DNA of 58,242 bases from Acidobacteriota bacterium. GTDB lineage: Bacteria; Acidobacteriota; CAIWXX01. The stretch lies in NCBI GenBank assembly GCA_016191015.1, contig JACPPM010000346.1:1-58242 (forward strand), given 5' to 3'. The translations under genes were made by a program, and so were the position numbers. The notes below the pieces were generated by a model. That model had not been told where the DNA came from. It saw nothing but the letters and a program-made list of their open reading frames with translations, and did not search any database. This document shows positions 1-8,509 of this stretch, in pieces; the first letter of the stretch is position 1, and each line of letters begins with the position of its first letter.

Positions 1-26
1 GCCCTTCTAGGAGGAATGACATGCCA

Positions 27-625
27 GTCGCAATCCCCTCATTGGCCTTTCCTGTTTCGACCGAGCGAAGAAGCCGGCTGCTCCCAAAACGAAGAGTCGC
101 AATCCCCTCATTGGCCTTTCCTGTTTCGACCAAGGGCATAACATGAAATTCGATCTCTCGCATCTGTCGCAATCCCCTCATTGGCCTTTCCTGTTTCGAC
201 GCGTGGAGTGCCGGTTGGTCCTCACGGGGAGATGGTCGCAATCCCCTCATTGGCCTTTCCTGTTTCGACCCCGATCGTCGCTCTCGGCTCCGTGTGGCAG
301 AAAGGGTCGCAATCCCCTCATTGGCCTTTCCTGTTTCGACTAGTCAGAGTCGTCGATACCCAGTCAGGACCAACTCAGTCGCAATCCCCTCATTGGCCTT
401 TCCTGTTTCGACATCCAGGGGTGGATTGATAATCCCACTGCGTTGCAGAGTCGCAATCCCCTCATTGGCCTTTCCTGTTTCGACTGGAAGATGCGATGGT
501 AAGGCTTGGCTTCACGCCTGTCGCAATCCCCTCATTGGCCTTTCCTGTTTCGACTGGCCGATCTCCGTTTCGTCAGGGAACTGATGGAGAGTCGCAATCC
601 CCTCATTGGCCTTTCCTGTTTCGAC
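27..625 (-). CRISPR. Type III CRISPR array, truncated at left edge
   Basis: Nine identical 35-bp repeats start at 27, 96, 166, 235, 306, 378, 450, 520 and 591. The eight spacers between them are 34, 35, 34, 36, 37, 37, 35 and 36 bp long and unrelated to each other. Bases 1-26 are part of a further spacer, so the array continues off the window. Read on the minus strand, each repeat starts GTCGAAACAGG and ends GGGGATTGCGAC, giving an ATTGCGAC 5' handle of the type III kind. This sets transcription leftwards, with the leader-proximal repeat at 591-625 and cas2 just beyond the leader. No repeat in view is degenerate, which fits an active leader-proximal end. Confidence 0.98.
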
Positions 626-895
626 TGCGCCCTCTCCACCCTATTGAAAAATCTGGCCTTGGACCCCCCCTTTGCGGGGATCTCGCGAAACTCGCATTTC
701 TGAGCCCCCAATGGTCGATGAAACACCTCCTTTCCGGTTTAGGTAGCCTTCCGTTTTCAATGACTTGCGCTTGCTGCGGGGATGATTTCGATGCCGCTGA
801 GGTGCCAGTTTCCGTAATGCGCCGAAAATCAATCACTTGGAAGCCGAACCGAGGAGCATGCCCTCCAGGGGCCTTCATCCTTGCAACCGAGATCC
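626..895 (-). promoter_or_regulatory. CRISPR leader region
   Basis: This gap lies between the cas2 stop and the leader-proximal repeat and holds no convincing gene. The 54 bp next to the first repeat (626-679) align without gaps to the 54 bp beside the relic repeat at 5594-5628, with 35 identities by hand count. That conservation marks it as the functional leader. A C-run with the GGTCCAAGGCCAG block (minus strand) is the best conserved part. I see no clear sigma-70 promoter; the array may be transcribed from here or by read-through from the cas operon. Confidence 0.75.
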
Positions 896-1177
896 CTAGA
901 TTATCGTACATGGCTGGGAATACACCGTTTGGACGATCTCGCCGAGGCCAAACGAAGCGTCAGCGCAATCGGCACATGCTCGATAGATGCGGATGTTGCC
1001 GACATCGGGTTGACCCAGAGCGGACTTCAACGCCTCCGCTAGAGCATCCATCCGGTTCTCCGCCAGCTCGCACTCAAACACCGACCGTTGGACCCGCTGC
1101 CCATACCCTTCCAGCACCTTCGCCACATGGGATCGGATAGAATCATCCTCGATATCGTAGGCGATGATGTACCTCAT
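896..1177 (-). CDS. cas2: Cas2 spacer-acquisition protein
   Basis: This 93-residue protein has the length and beta-alpha-beta ferredoxin-like opening of Cas2 (MRYIIAYDIEDD, then RVQRSVFECEL). Cas2 dimers bridge two Cas1 dimers in the integrase that inserts new spacers at the leader end. The ATG at 1175-1177 overlaps the stop of the cas6-RT-cas1 gene in an ATGA junction, so the two are translationally coupled; the longer upstream frame lies inside that gene and is not used. It is the last cas gene before the leader and array. The Asp of the YDI motif is present. Confidence 0.95.
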   Translation of the reverse strand: MRYIIAYDIEDDSIRSHVAKVLEGYGQRVQRSVFECELAENRMDALAEALKSALGQPDVGNIRIYRACADCADASFGLGEIVQTVYSQPCTII

Positions 1178-4041
1178 GGTCTGATCCTCAACGGAATATA
1201 AGCAGATACCCGCTTTGTCACAAGCTCCTTCACTTGCCGCGCCTGCCGGTCCATGAACGCTCGGTAGGATAGCTCCTCCTGTTCTCCGCCGGGCCTGAAC
1301 GCCGTCAGTAGACGCCGCTCGATCCGTTGGATGAAATCCCGCCGGAGCTCGACGGACATGAAACACTTGTGCTGATCCCCCTGATCCACGATGAAGTCAG
1401 CAGGAGTGACCTCGCGCCGTGACACGCCAGCCCATACCAACGCGTCGATCAGATGGCGGAATTCCTCTTGCAGGTCGCATGCGAGTGCATGGTAAGCACC
1501 TCTCTGGGCGTGGAAGATCCCGATGCGAGGGTTCAGGCCTGCTGCGATCAGGGCCGTCGACAGATGATTGTAGAGAAGCGTGTAGCCGAATGACAGCATG
1601 GCATTGACGGGGTCCGTCGCGGGATGCGCTTTGCGTCCCTGGAACCCCCAATCTTCCGAGAGGCTCCGTTTCAGGCAGGCGAAGAAGAGCGCCGCAGCTT
1701 TGCCCTCGAATCCCCGCAACGTCTCCACATCCGACTTGTTCGCACAGGCTGCGGACATCTCCCGAATCTGAGCGGCCGCCTCCTCACCGCCATCCAGCTT
1801 GTAGCGCACACAGAGCGCCGCCGAGTTGTTAAGCTTGGCCGCCGCGACCTCCCGGACAAACGCCGCGCACGCCTCCGGATTCTCCACGAATCGTCCCTGT
1901 GCTTCCCATGTCGGCCAGTCGGGGCTGTGCGGAGTAACGACGGATATCAACTCTCCAGACCGGCGGCAGAGGTAGACCGGCACCCCGTCCCCGATCAGCC
2001 GGAGGAACAGGGGAAGTGTGGCCCTGGTCCGCCCGACGAGAACCACGTGCGAGATTGAATGAACCGGCACCTTCTGCGTGACGTTGTCAGGCCCCACAGC
2101 AATAAGGCAATCTGACTGGACGGAGATCTTGGAAGATGGACCGAGGACGTACAGCGGTTTTGGACCCGGCGTTCGGAGCGCAGATTCTCCGCCAAGGGGC
2201 ACGATCTCCACCCGACGCCGGACAGACCCCCTTGGTGGCGCGCCCGCGATGGTGCGAACGGTTGAAAGCGGCGCTTGGGCGAGCCACGAGTACGGCGGAA
2301 TCTTCGGCGCATCCTCTTGCTGCACTGCAACGGTCTCAGCCGCATTGGACTCCATGATCACCGAACGGCAGAAGAGATAGCCAAGGTAGGTGAATCCGCT
2401 GTCGAAGCTCCGGATGTTTGTCTTTTCGGGATGCAGATCCAGCCCAAGACGCCCGAGCGCCTCCTGAGCTGCAGCCTGCGCCGCGTGCGCCGACTCGAGA
2501 TCCTTGCACAGCACGACGAAATCATCGGCATATCGCACCAGTCGATAGTCCTGCCCGAGCAGCTCCTCGTCGAACTCGTCCAAAAAGAGATTGGCAAGTA
2601 GTGGGGAGATGGGCGATCCTTGGGGAAGCCCGCGCGTTCTCTCCAAGACGCGACCTTCGAACAGAACCGCGGCCTTCACCCACTTCTCGATGAGCGCGAC
2701 GAGCGGCTCGGCTGGGAAGAGAGCATCGATCTTCGCAAACAGCCGGGACCAGTCGACCGTGTCGAAGAAGGAGGAGATGTCGGCATCGAGGACATAGCGA
2801 AAGCCGGCGTCATACGCCTTGGCAATCGCGGTCGCGGCACCACGGCGCGAGAACCCCTTTCGATAAGCATAGGCGCAGTCTTCAAGAACGGAGTCAATGG
2901 CGGGCCCCAGGACCGCGCAGACGGCACGTTGTGCGACGCGATCGCGAACCGTCGGGATAGCGAGCGGGCGCAGCTTGCCGTTGCGATCCCGGGAGACGAA
3001 TCCCGCGAGGCGATCCGGATGATAGCTACCCGCACGAAGGTCGTCGGCGATCGAGCAGAGATAACCTTCGCTCATGCTCTGGAAAGCACCCGGCTTCACG
3101 CCGTCGACGCCTGCCGCGACCGAGCTCGACAGAAGATGCCGGAGCGACTCGTTGAGAACGCCAGCCGAGCAGGCGCGGTCGAGCGCGCTCTCTGCCGGGC
3201 GAAACGGATCGGACGACGGAGTGCCGCCACCCAAGATCCGATACTTCCCGAACCCGAAGTGCGTGTTCTCGCCTCCGTGCACGTGCTGGCCGAGCACAAG
3301 CACTGAAAGCCACTCCACCGGGAGCACGTCGAGAACGACTCGACCGACGACGCCACCGAGAGTGTACCCGTGAGGCCGTTCGGGGTCCTTGCCTGTCACT
3401 CCATCGACCGGCACGTCAAGCCACAGGAGCCGTGATGGATCTGAGCGACATGCCGGCGGAAGGGGTGGAACCTTTTCTCGCTCGGTGCGCCCCGGGTATC
3501 GCCCGTGCGCCAGTAGGAAGAGGCGATTCCAGAGCCGGGAAAGAAAGTGGCCGACGGGGAAGCAGGCGGCGTTGAGGTGCCGGGCCCCTTTGATCTGGTC
3601 GGCCGGCAGTCGCTCCAGGCGGAAGGGGGAAACGAACTGTATGGTCAGAGACGGTTCAGTCCCGGAAAGAATGGGTGGGGCGAGCTCAGGTTGCGGAAGC
3701 TGCTCGGCGGAGACGACGTCGTAGTTCCCGCCAAGAACAGGTGCTGGTGATTCATCGGTGGCACCTCCATGGTTCCCGGCGCGGGCCAGGCCGGCCAGTA
3801 GAGTACGAGCATCGGCGCGCGATTCCGAACAGAAGGTTAAGCCTATTCGGTACAAGTCGCCGGGTTCGAAGGTCACTCGACCGGACTCGCAGGCGAACGG
3901 GACAAGCCCGACGGGCATGTCATGACGGCGGAGCGCAGCGCTCAGAAGTCCGCGCAGCACCCCTCCGTGGTTGAAATGGAACCTGGCGCCGCGACGCAAG
4001 CGGAGCGTGAGGAGGTATCGATCAAACTCAATGGCGAACAT
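1174..4041 (-). CDS. cas1: Cas6-reverse transcriptase-Cas1 fusion
   Basis: This 955-residue protein has three modules. Residues ~1-275 are a Cas6-like RAMP region ending in a Gly-rich stretch (GENTHFGFGKYRILGGG). Residues ~295-565 are a group II intron-type reverse transcriptase with the catalytic Asp in LDADISSFFD (D421), RGLPQGSPISPLLAN, and YADD at 504-507. Residues ~628-955 are Cas1, with candidate metal ligands E779 (RGFEG), H844 (GIFHAQRG) and D856/E860 (CDLQEEFR). RT-Cas1 fusions of this architecture acquire spacers from RNA in type III systems, and the Cas6 part would process pre-crRNA. All core catalytic residues are present. The ATG at 4041 follows GGGGGAGC. It lies 75 bp after the CARF-HEPN gene and overlaps cas2 by four bases. 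Confidence 0.96.
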   Translation of the reverse strand: MFAIEFDRYLLTLRLRRGARFHFNHGGVLRGLLSAALRRHDMPVGLVPFACESGRVTFEPGDLYRIGLTFCSESRADARTLLAGLARAGNHGGATDESPAPVLGGNYDVVSAEQLPQPELAPPILSGTEPSLTIQFVSPFRLERLPADQIKGARHLNAACFPVGHFLSRLWNRLFLLAHGRYPGRTEREKVPPLPPACRSDPSRLLWLDVPVDGVTGKDPERPHGYTLGGVVGRVVLDVLPVEWLSVLVLGQHVHGGENTHFGFGKYRILGGGTPSSDPFRPAESALDRACSAGVLNESLRHLLSSSVAAGVDGVKPGAFQSMSEGYLCSIADDLRAGSYHPDRLAGFVSRDRNGKLRPLAIPTVRDRVAQRAVCAVLGPAIDSVLEDCAYAYRKGFSRRGAATAIAKAYDAGFRYVLDADISSFFDTVDWSRLFAKIDALFPAEPLVALIEKWVKAAVLFEGRVLERTRGLPQGSPISPLLANLFLDEFDEELLGQDYRLVRYADDFVVLCKDLESAHAAQAAAQEALGRLGLDLHPEKTNIRSFDSGFTYLGYLFCRSVIMESNAAETVAVQQEDAPKIPPYSWLAQAPLSTVRTIAGAPPRGSVRRRVEIVPLGGESALRTPGPKPLYVLGPSSKISVQSDCLIAVGPDNVTQKVPVHSISHVVLVGRTRATLPLFLRLIGDGVPVYLCRRSGELISVVTPHSPDWPTWEAQGRFVENPEACAAFVREVAAAKLNNSAALCVRYKLDGGEEAAAQIREMSAACANKSDVETLRGFEGKAAALFFACLKRSLSEDWGFQGRKAHPATDPVNAMLSFGYTLLYNHLSTALIAAGLNPRIGIFHAQRGAYHALACDLQEEFRHLIDALVWAGVSRREVTPADFIVDQGDQHKCFMSVELRRDFIQRIERRLLTAFRPGGEQEELSYRAFMDRQARQVKELVTKRVSAYIPLRIRP

Positions 4042-4116
4042 TTCAAGCTCCCCCGCGGCCGCGCGGACTCAGGTTGGCGTTACGATCACACGTGGGCCTT
4101 CGCTTGAAAGAACTTC

Positions 4117-5427
4117 TCATAAAGCGCCGGCCGGCTGTTCAAGAATGCGGACGGCATCCCGGAGCCACCCAAGCCAGAGGGGCCCGATCTCGTTCCACTT
4201 CTCGTCGTCGATCGGGTCGATGCCGTGAGCCAGAAGTGAATGACTACGAGCTTTGATGAGGGTCAGGAGACGTGTTCGGCTACGTTCAAAGTAGGCGCCG
4301 AGAGGATCTCCCAAGCACGTGAGAAGCTCGTAGGAGGCCACCAGCCCGAGTTGGATCGGATCGGGAGCGCCGGTCGTGCGCTGCTGACCCCGATGTGATT
4401 CCAACCACCGGCAGGCCTCGGGGCTGGCGACCAGGGACTCTGAGCTGCAATCGATGTCACCCGTGCGGAGTCCGTAGTGCTGTCGGAGTCGCACCTGCGC
4501 CAGAAGCTCGGTTGCTCGGTAGAGTCGAGCTACAGCATCGTCGTATCGGTGTCTCGCAGCGCAATGCTCGGCGATCTCGATCAGGTCGCCTACCAGGAGA
4601 GTCCCGGGCACGTCCTGCAAGCTCCAGGTCTCCGTCCCTCGAAGCAGAGCTTTCACCCGGATCAGCTTTTTCAGGTGCCCGGAGTGTTTCCCGGCCAGCA
4701 TCTCATCCTGTGTTGCAAGTTCCCTCGCGGCTGCGTGATCGAAGCGATCCCACGCCACTCGCATGAGCGCCTCAAGATGCACCGATGATACCAGCGATCT
4801 CATGGCAGGGCGGGCGCCTTGAAGGAAAGACTCGAGAACCTCGGCGGCTGAATCGTATTCGTGAGCGGCGATCAACTCTTGAGCGCGTTGCATGGACTGT
4901 TGCAGGTGCAGGGATTGAGCTTGTTGAGCCACCGAAATGTCACCGGCAGCCACCCTGACCAAATCCGGGCGGCTCGCCGATGACGTGTTGAGCTGCAGGG
5001 TCCAATCTCGAGCCATGACGTATGCGTAAAGGAAAAGCCCGACACTCATCGTCTTGGTCCCACCGGTGTAGTTCGCGAGGACTTCTCGTGCTTCCTCCGA
5101 TGAGCGGATGTCCTCATCGACCTGACGGCAGGCCTCGCTGACCTGGTCGATGTCATCAGGATCGGAGACTGTGAAGACAGAATAGGATGCGGGAAGCAGG
5201 CCCGCCTTGCGTGCGATGGGTCCGGCGGCCTGTGCCGGAACAGCTTCCGCCTTGCATGCCGGGCAGCGCTGCCCTGGCGACGTGGTGACCGCTTCGGTGA
5301 TCGTCTTGGCCGACCCCCGTTCACCGCCGCTGCAGATGAAATAGACATGAGTGGGGGTGGTCTGTTGAATGGCATGAACGACGGGGGCGTCCGAGCCGCC
5401 AACCGTGCAGATGAGGATTCTTTTCAT
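4117..5427 (-). CDS. CARF-HEPN CRISPR ribonuclease, TIGR02710 type
   Basis: This 436-residue protein has an N-terminal CARF domain. Its first strand leads into a small-residue loop (ILICTVGGSDAP), and the ligand-loop motif NYTGGTKTMS lies at ~119-128. The C-terminal helical part carries R-x6-H at 394-401 (RSHSLLAH followed by G), the HEPN RNase signature. Proteins of this family are activated by cyclic oligoadenylate made by Cas10 and degrade RNA non-specifically. A CPAC pair at 55-58 could be a small metal site within the CARF domain. The gene follows cmr1 after 318 bp that contain a relic mini-array, so it may be read through or have its own promoter. Assignment to the family rests on motifs; no search was run. 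Confidence 0.88.
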   Translation of the reverse strand: MKRILICTVGGSDAPVVHAIQQTTPTHVYFICSGGERGSAKTITEAVTTSPGQRCPACKAEAVPAQAAGPIARKAGLLPASYSVFTVSDPDDIDQVSEACRQVDEDIRSSEEAREVLANYTGGTKTMSVGLFLYAYVMARDWTLQLNTSSASRPDLVRVAAGDISVAQQAQSLHLQQSMQRAQELIAAHEYDSAAEVLESFLQGARPAMRSLVSSVHLEALMRVAWDRFDHAAARELATQDEMLAGKHSGHLKKLIRVKALLRGTETWSLQDVPGTLLVGDLIEIAEHCAARHRYDDAVARLYRATELLAQVRLRQHYGLRTGDIDCSSESLVASPEACRWLESHRGQQRTTGAPDPIQLGLVASYELLTCLGDPLGAYFERSRTRLLTLIKARSHSLLAHGIDPIDDEKWNEIGPLWLGWLRDAVRILEQPAGAL

Positions 5428-5521
5428 GTGTTACTCCCATTCCTCATGGTCTTATCCTCAGAAGTAAGTTTCACCAGACTCGATGTTCTTTCAGAGGAGT
5501 CTCGCGTTTTTCGCAGAACCG

Positions 5522-5690
5522 CGCTAGAACCCCTCCTTTGCCTTTCGCCATGCGTCCTTCTGGTTATTCAGGAATAAGTGGATATTCCGGTGAGTCGCAA
5601 TTCCTTCATTGGCCTTTCGCGATTCGACTGCACGATCTGCAACTCGCTGAGAACCCTGGTCTTGGTACCCGTCTCTGCGGAGGTCCCACC
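5522..5690 (-). CRISPR. Degenerate one-spacer CRISPR mini-array with leader relic
   Basis: Bases 5594-5628 match the main repeat at 30 of 35 positions. Bases 5522-5556 match at about 21 of 35 when aligned from the same end. The 37 bp between them (5557-5593) has normal spacer length and contains a GGAATA/TATTCC inverted repeat. Next to the better repeat, 5629-5682 align without gaps to the main array's leader (35 of 54 identical). Leader, good repeat, spacer and decayed distal repeat are therefore in the same order and polarity as the real array. It occupies the cmr1-to-CARF-HEPN gap. Confidence 0.8.
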
Positions 5691-5745
5691 CAATCCCGTC
5701 CCGTCAGCTTCGAATCTTCAGCAATCCACCTCCTTGCGAATCATC

Positions 5746-6723
5746 TCACACACCAAGACCGGTGGTTCCAGCCAGCGACTTATCGAAACCAAGGTCGTCG
5801 TGAAGGTACATGTACATTTCGCTGTCCCCGGGCAAGGCGACAATCTTCTCCCTTGGGGACCACGTCATCACGGGGATGTACGAGCCGGTCTGGGTCCGGA
5901 AGAGTCGCCACATCATTGGGGAGGCGAGCCTTTCCTGCCCGTGACCACCCATCTGGTTCCTCTCGGCGGCTTTCACGGCGCGAGCCTGCCAATCTTTCCC
6001 GTGTATTAGATCCTCCAAACCAAATCGCCGGTTGGTGAGCTGTTCCGTTTTCATGCCGCCAACGAAGACCTGATCGAGAGTCGAGAATCGAAACCAGGAA
6101 GAGCACTGTCGAGCTCGGGTCATGTCAGGTGGATGAAGCCCGTCGACGACCTTTTTATTCATTCCCTTGAAGCCAGTCTTCAAGTACTCTCGGAGGGCCG
6201 AACAGTTGGCGAGGTGTTTCTGCTCGTCAAATTCCTCGAATCCACTTCCCTTGAATAGATCGTCCGGATTCCTAGTCGAACACCAGTGCAGAGATCCGTA
6301 GCCTCGCCGGGAACGACGGCCGATCGCCCCGAGATGGAGCCATGTCCAAACGACAGCCTGCAAAGGTTCGACAAGCGACTCCTCGGGTATTCGGAATCCA
6401 ATGGTCAACTGCTTTCCGTCAGGGTGGCACATCAAGGTAGAGGCCTGTCGATCTGCCGGCTTAGAAGGAAACAACTTGCGTTGCTCAGGCGACGGGAGGG
6501 AAATGGAGCTCAGCACAGATATCCCCTGCCCCGTGTCGGTGCTGCCCCAGAGCCTGGATTCCAGGGAGTTTGGGTGATCGCCTCCAAGGGAACGCGTCCA
6601 GAACCGGAGCATCCCTCGAACGGCGGGCGGTCTAAGGGTAGGGGGGTCGTCGCATTCCCTGGCGTTGGCGCCGCCGATCATGACGGGCATCACCAACTTC
6701 GCTGTCACGGTCTTGATGGTCAT
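5746..6723 (-). CDS. cmr1: Cmr1, Cas7-like RAMP subunit of type III-B complex
   Basis: This 325-residue protein carries the Cmr1 signature RPPAVRGMLRFWTR at ~31-44, followed by a Gly/Arg-rich segment (GAIGRRSRRGYGS). Cmr1 belongs to the head of the Cmr effector complex near the 3' end of the crRNA and takes part in target RNA capture. The ATG at 6723 lies 9 bp after the cmr6 stop, in the same strand series. Length is within the usual range for the family. It is the last cmr subunit gene before the relic mini-array. Confidence 0.93.
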   Translation of the reverse strand: MTIKTVTAKLVMPVMIGGANARECDDPPTLRPPAVRGMLRFWTRSLGGDHPNSLESRLWGSTDTGQGISVLSSISLPSPEQRKLFPSKPADRQASTLMCHPDGKQLTIGFRIPEESLVEPLQAVVWTWLHLGAIGRRSRRGYGSLHWCSTRNPDDLFKGSGFEEFDEQKHLANCSALREYLKTGFKGMNKKVVDGLHPPDMTRARQCSSWFRFSTLDQVFVGGMKTEQLTNRRFGLEDLIHGKDWQARAVKAAERNQMGGHGQERLASPMMWRLFRTQTGSYIPVMTWSPREKIVALPGDSEMYMYLHDDLGFDKSLAGTTGLGV

Positions 6724-6732
6724 GCTGGCTCC

Positions 6733-8133
6733 TCAGTCGGGAAAGCCGTCGAGCCACTCGATCCGCTTCAGCACTCCCGGTTTCTTGGCAGTTTTCCTCC
6801 GCCACTGCCTGATTTCGCCCGCGTAGTGCTGCCGTAGAAGTCTGACAACTTCAGCCTGTACCTCGTGCGATTCTCTGAACAGACGCTCCAGTCGCGAGGG
6901 CAATTCTCCAGGAGTGAGTGTCGGCGGGAGAAGCCTTTCAGCCCGTTTCTGCGGGGTCTCAGGTGGTGGCTGATTGGGTGTCCTGTTGTTATCATCAACG
7001 GACGTCAGAGCGACCTCGACATTGAAGTACCCGTACCCCGCCGCCGTCTTGGCACCGATGCCCCACAGATCGAGCCCTTGACGCAACCAACCCTCTATCT
7101 TCTCACGTAGCTTCTCTGTCTTCCACGAACTGAGCGCTCTCACTCTCTCTTTCGCGGCATCATCCAGTCGGAGCGCCTGAGGCACGCTCGCGATACGAAA
7201 CGAGAATTCAAAGGGCGTCTCCGGACGAACCGCGAGAAAGCAGATGGGGCGAGGGCCCTGATCGTCGGTGGGGGCTTCGTTTTCCGGATGGTCATAGTAA
7301 TTCGGGTAGTGTGGATTGAGGATGTCCGGTTGAACTACGCACTGCTTTGCATTCTGCATGGCGCTCACGGAGGGGACCGCATCGAAGCACGTGAGCATCC
7401 CGCCGGTTGCGGTGGTTCCCGTCAACGCTGACAGATCAGCAAACACTTCTCGCCAGGGAGAACCTTCTTGATCTCCACCTGTGTCTTTGATGAGCTTCTT
7501 CCACTTCCTCAATTCGTTGAGGGGAGTCTTCGGACCGTGCTCTACGTTCTTCTTGTCTTTATGCCTCTCGATGAAAAGCGATCCGAAGATTGCGCGCACG
7601 AGCCTGGCTCGGGCGATCGAAGCCAGCAGATTGGCAGGAGGTGATTCGGCCAGGTCGTTCGGGTCATTGGGCGCCTCCGGGACAGCGTCTGATTCTTCCA
7701 TCAGTTCCATTTCTGCTACATGGTGAAGGAGACCCTTGACGGATGAGCCCGGGATCAGCGGGAACCCCAGGAGATGGTGGAGAGCAATTCCTGTCTCCAA
7801 AGCTGGGTTCGTTCCCCATCCCACGATAAGTCTCCACTTCGACGTGTAGGTTACGGTCGGCATGTTCGAAAGGTCTTTGAGGGCTGAGGCGTAATTGCGA
7901 TGCCAGTCTTCGTAGCGGCTTATCCCGACTCGCTGAATGGCTTCGACCATGTCCTTGAGACTTTGCCTGCGTGATTCGTCGTGGTCGAAGGCCTTCAGGT
8001 GCTTCGTCTTCCCGTGCACGACGCGCACCTCGTCATGGAAGCAGTCGTAGTCATGGAACCTGCAGAACAGAAGGGCCGGTGAACAGTCGCCGTCCGGCCT
8101 CTCGTGATCTATTGTGGTGCACACTGGGCTCAT
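6733..8133 (-). CDS. cmr6: Cmr6, Cas7-like RAMP subunit
   Basis: The protein is 466 residues from the ATG at 8131-8133, which overlaps the cmr5 stop as ATGA; the frame extends 11 codons further upstream, but that start would lie inside cmr5. The family hallmark is present: GWGTNPALETG then LIPGSSVKG at ~126-134. A later Gly-rich stretch (GIGAKTAAGYGYF) precedes a charged, Pro-rich tail of ~100 residues. Cmr6 caps the Cmr4 filament beside Cmr1. It is longer than usual, through an acidic insertion (~140-170) and the C-terminal extension. Confidence 0.92.
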   Translation of the reverse strand: MSPVCTTIDHERPDGDCSPALLFCRFHDYDCFHDEVRVVHGKTKHLKAFDHDESRRQSLKDMVEAIQRVGISRYEDWHRNYASALKDLSNMPTVTYTSKWRLIVGWGTNPALETGIALHHLLGFPLIPGSSVKGLLHHVAEMELMEESDAVPEAPNDPNDLAESPPANLLASIARARLVRAIFGSLFIERHKDKKNVEHGPKTPLNELRKWKKLIKDTGGDQEGSPWREVFADLSALTGTTATGGMLTCFDAVPSVSAMQNAKQCVVQPDILNPHYPNYYDHPENEAPTDDQGPRPICFLAVRPETPFEFSFRIASVPQALRLDDAAKERVRALSSWKTEKLREKIEGWLRQGLDLWGIGAKTAAGYGYFNVEVALTSVDDNNRTPNQPPPETPQKRAERLLPPTLTPGELPSRLERLFRESHEVQAEVVRLLRQHYAGEIRQWRRKTAKKPGVLKRIEWLDGFPD

Positions 8134-8501
8134 GGCTTGTACGCCTGCACGGCTCGTCTGAGCCACCCGGCAAATGCGATGGCTTCTTCGGTCAGCCGCC
8201 TGAGATCAGTCCCATTGAGGCATGTCTGACTACCGAGCTCCCCCACCCAGCGGCGGAAGACGGTGATGTCATCGCCTTCCGGAACCCTCAGCCCGAGGAC
8301 GGGATCCGTCAGATGGCACTGCAGGGCCTGCGCCATGTCGTGATATTTCTTCGCCATCAGGAATGCCCACGTGGCGAGAAGGCCGTTTGTCCGCATCATG
8401 ACCGGCAGCTTCTCGGCAAGGTTGCGGAAATCGTCGTTGTCCCTGTAGCGATCGGCAATCCCGTAGGCGTGCTCAGCTCTCAGTTGATCGAGGCTTTTCA
8501 T
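8130..8501 (-). CDS. cmr5: Cmr5, Cas11-like small subunit
   Basis: This 123-residue, all-helical protein has the Cmr5 pattern. A central NGLLATWAFLMAKK helix precedes a C-terminal helix (LTEEAIAFAGWLRR) that ends in an aromatic/basic tail. Cmr5 forms the inner filament that contacts Cmr4 and the target RNA. The ATG at 8501 follows GGTGAGGTGA and lies 8 bp after the cmr4 stop. The stop overlaps the cmr6 start. It should be compared with the tail of the Cmr4-like protein at 11068-12306, which looks like a second copy of this fold. Confidence 0.93.
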   Translation of the reverse strand: MKSLDQLRAEHAYGIADRYRDNDDFRNLAEKLPVMMRTNGLLATWAFLMAKKYHDMAQALQCHLTDPVLGLRVPEGDDITVFRRWVGELGSQTCLNGTDLRRLTEEAIAFAGWLRRAVQAYKP

Positions 8502-8509
8502 GAGTCACC

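Noticed and set aside
143-1140. Several plus-strand open frames across the array and leader
   Set aside because: Their products repeat the translated CRISPR repeat and have no start signal or family; they are artefacts of the array.
8134-8166. Upstream 11-codon extension of cmr6
   Set aside because: The internal ATG makes the ATGA overlap used by its neighbours, and the extension has no conserved residues.
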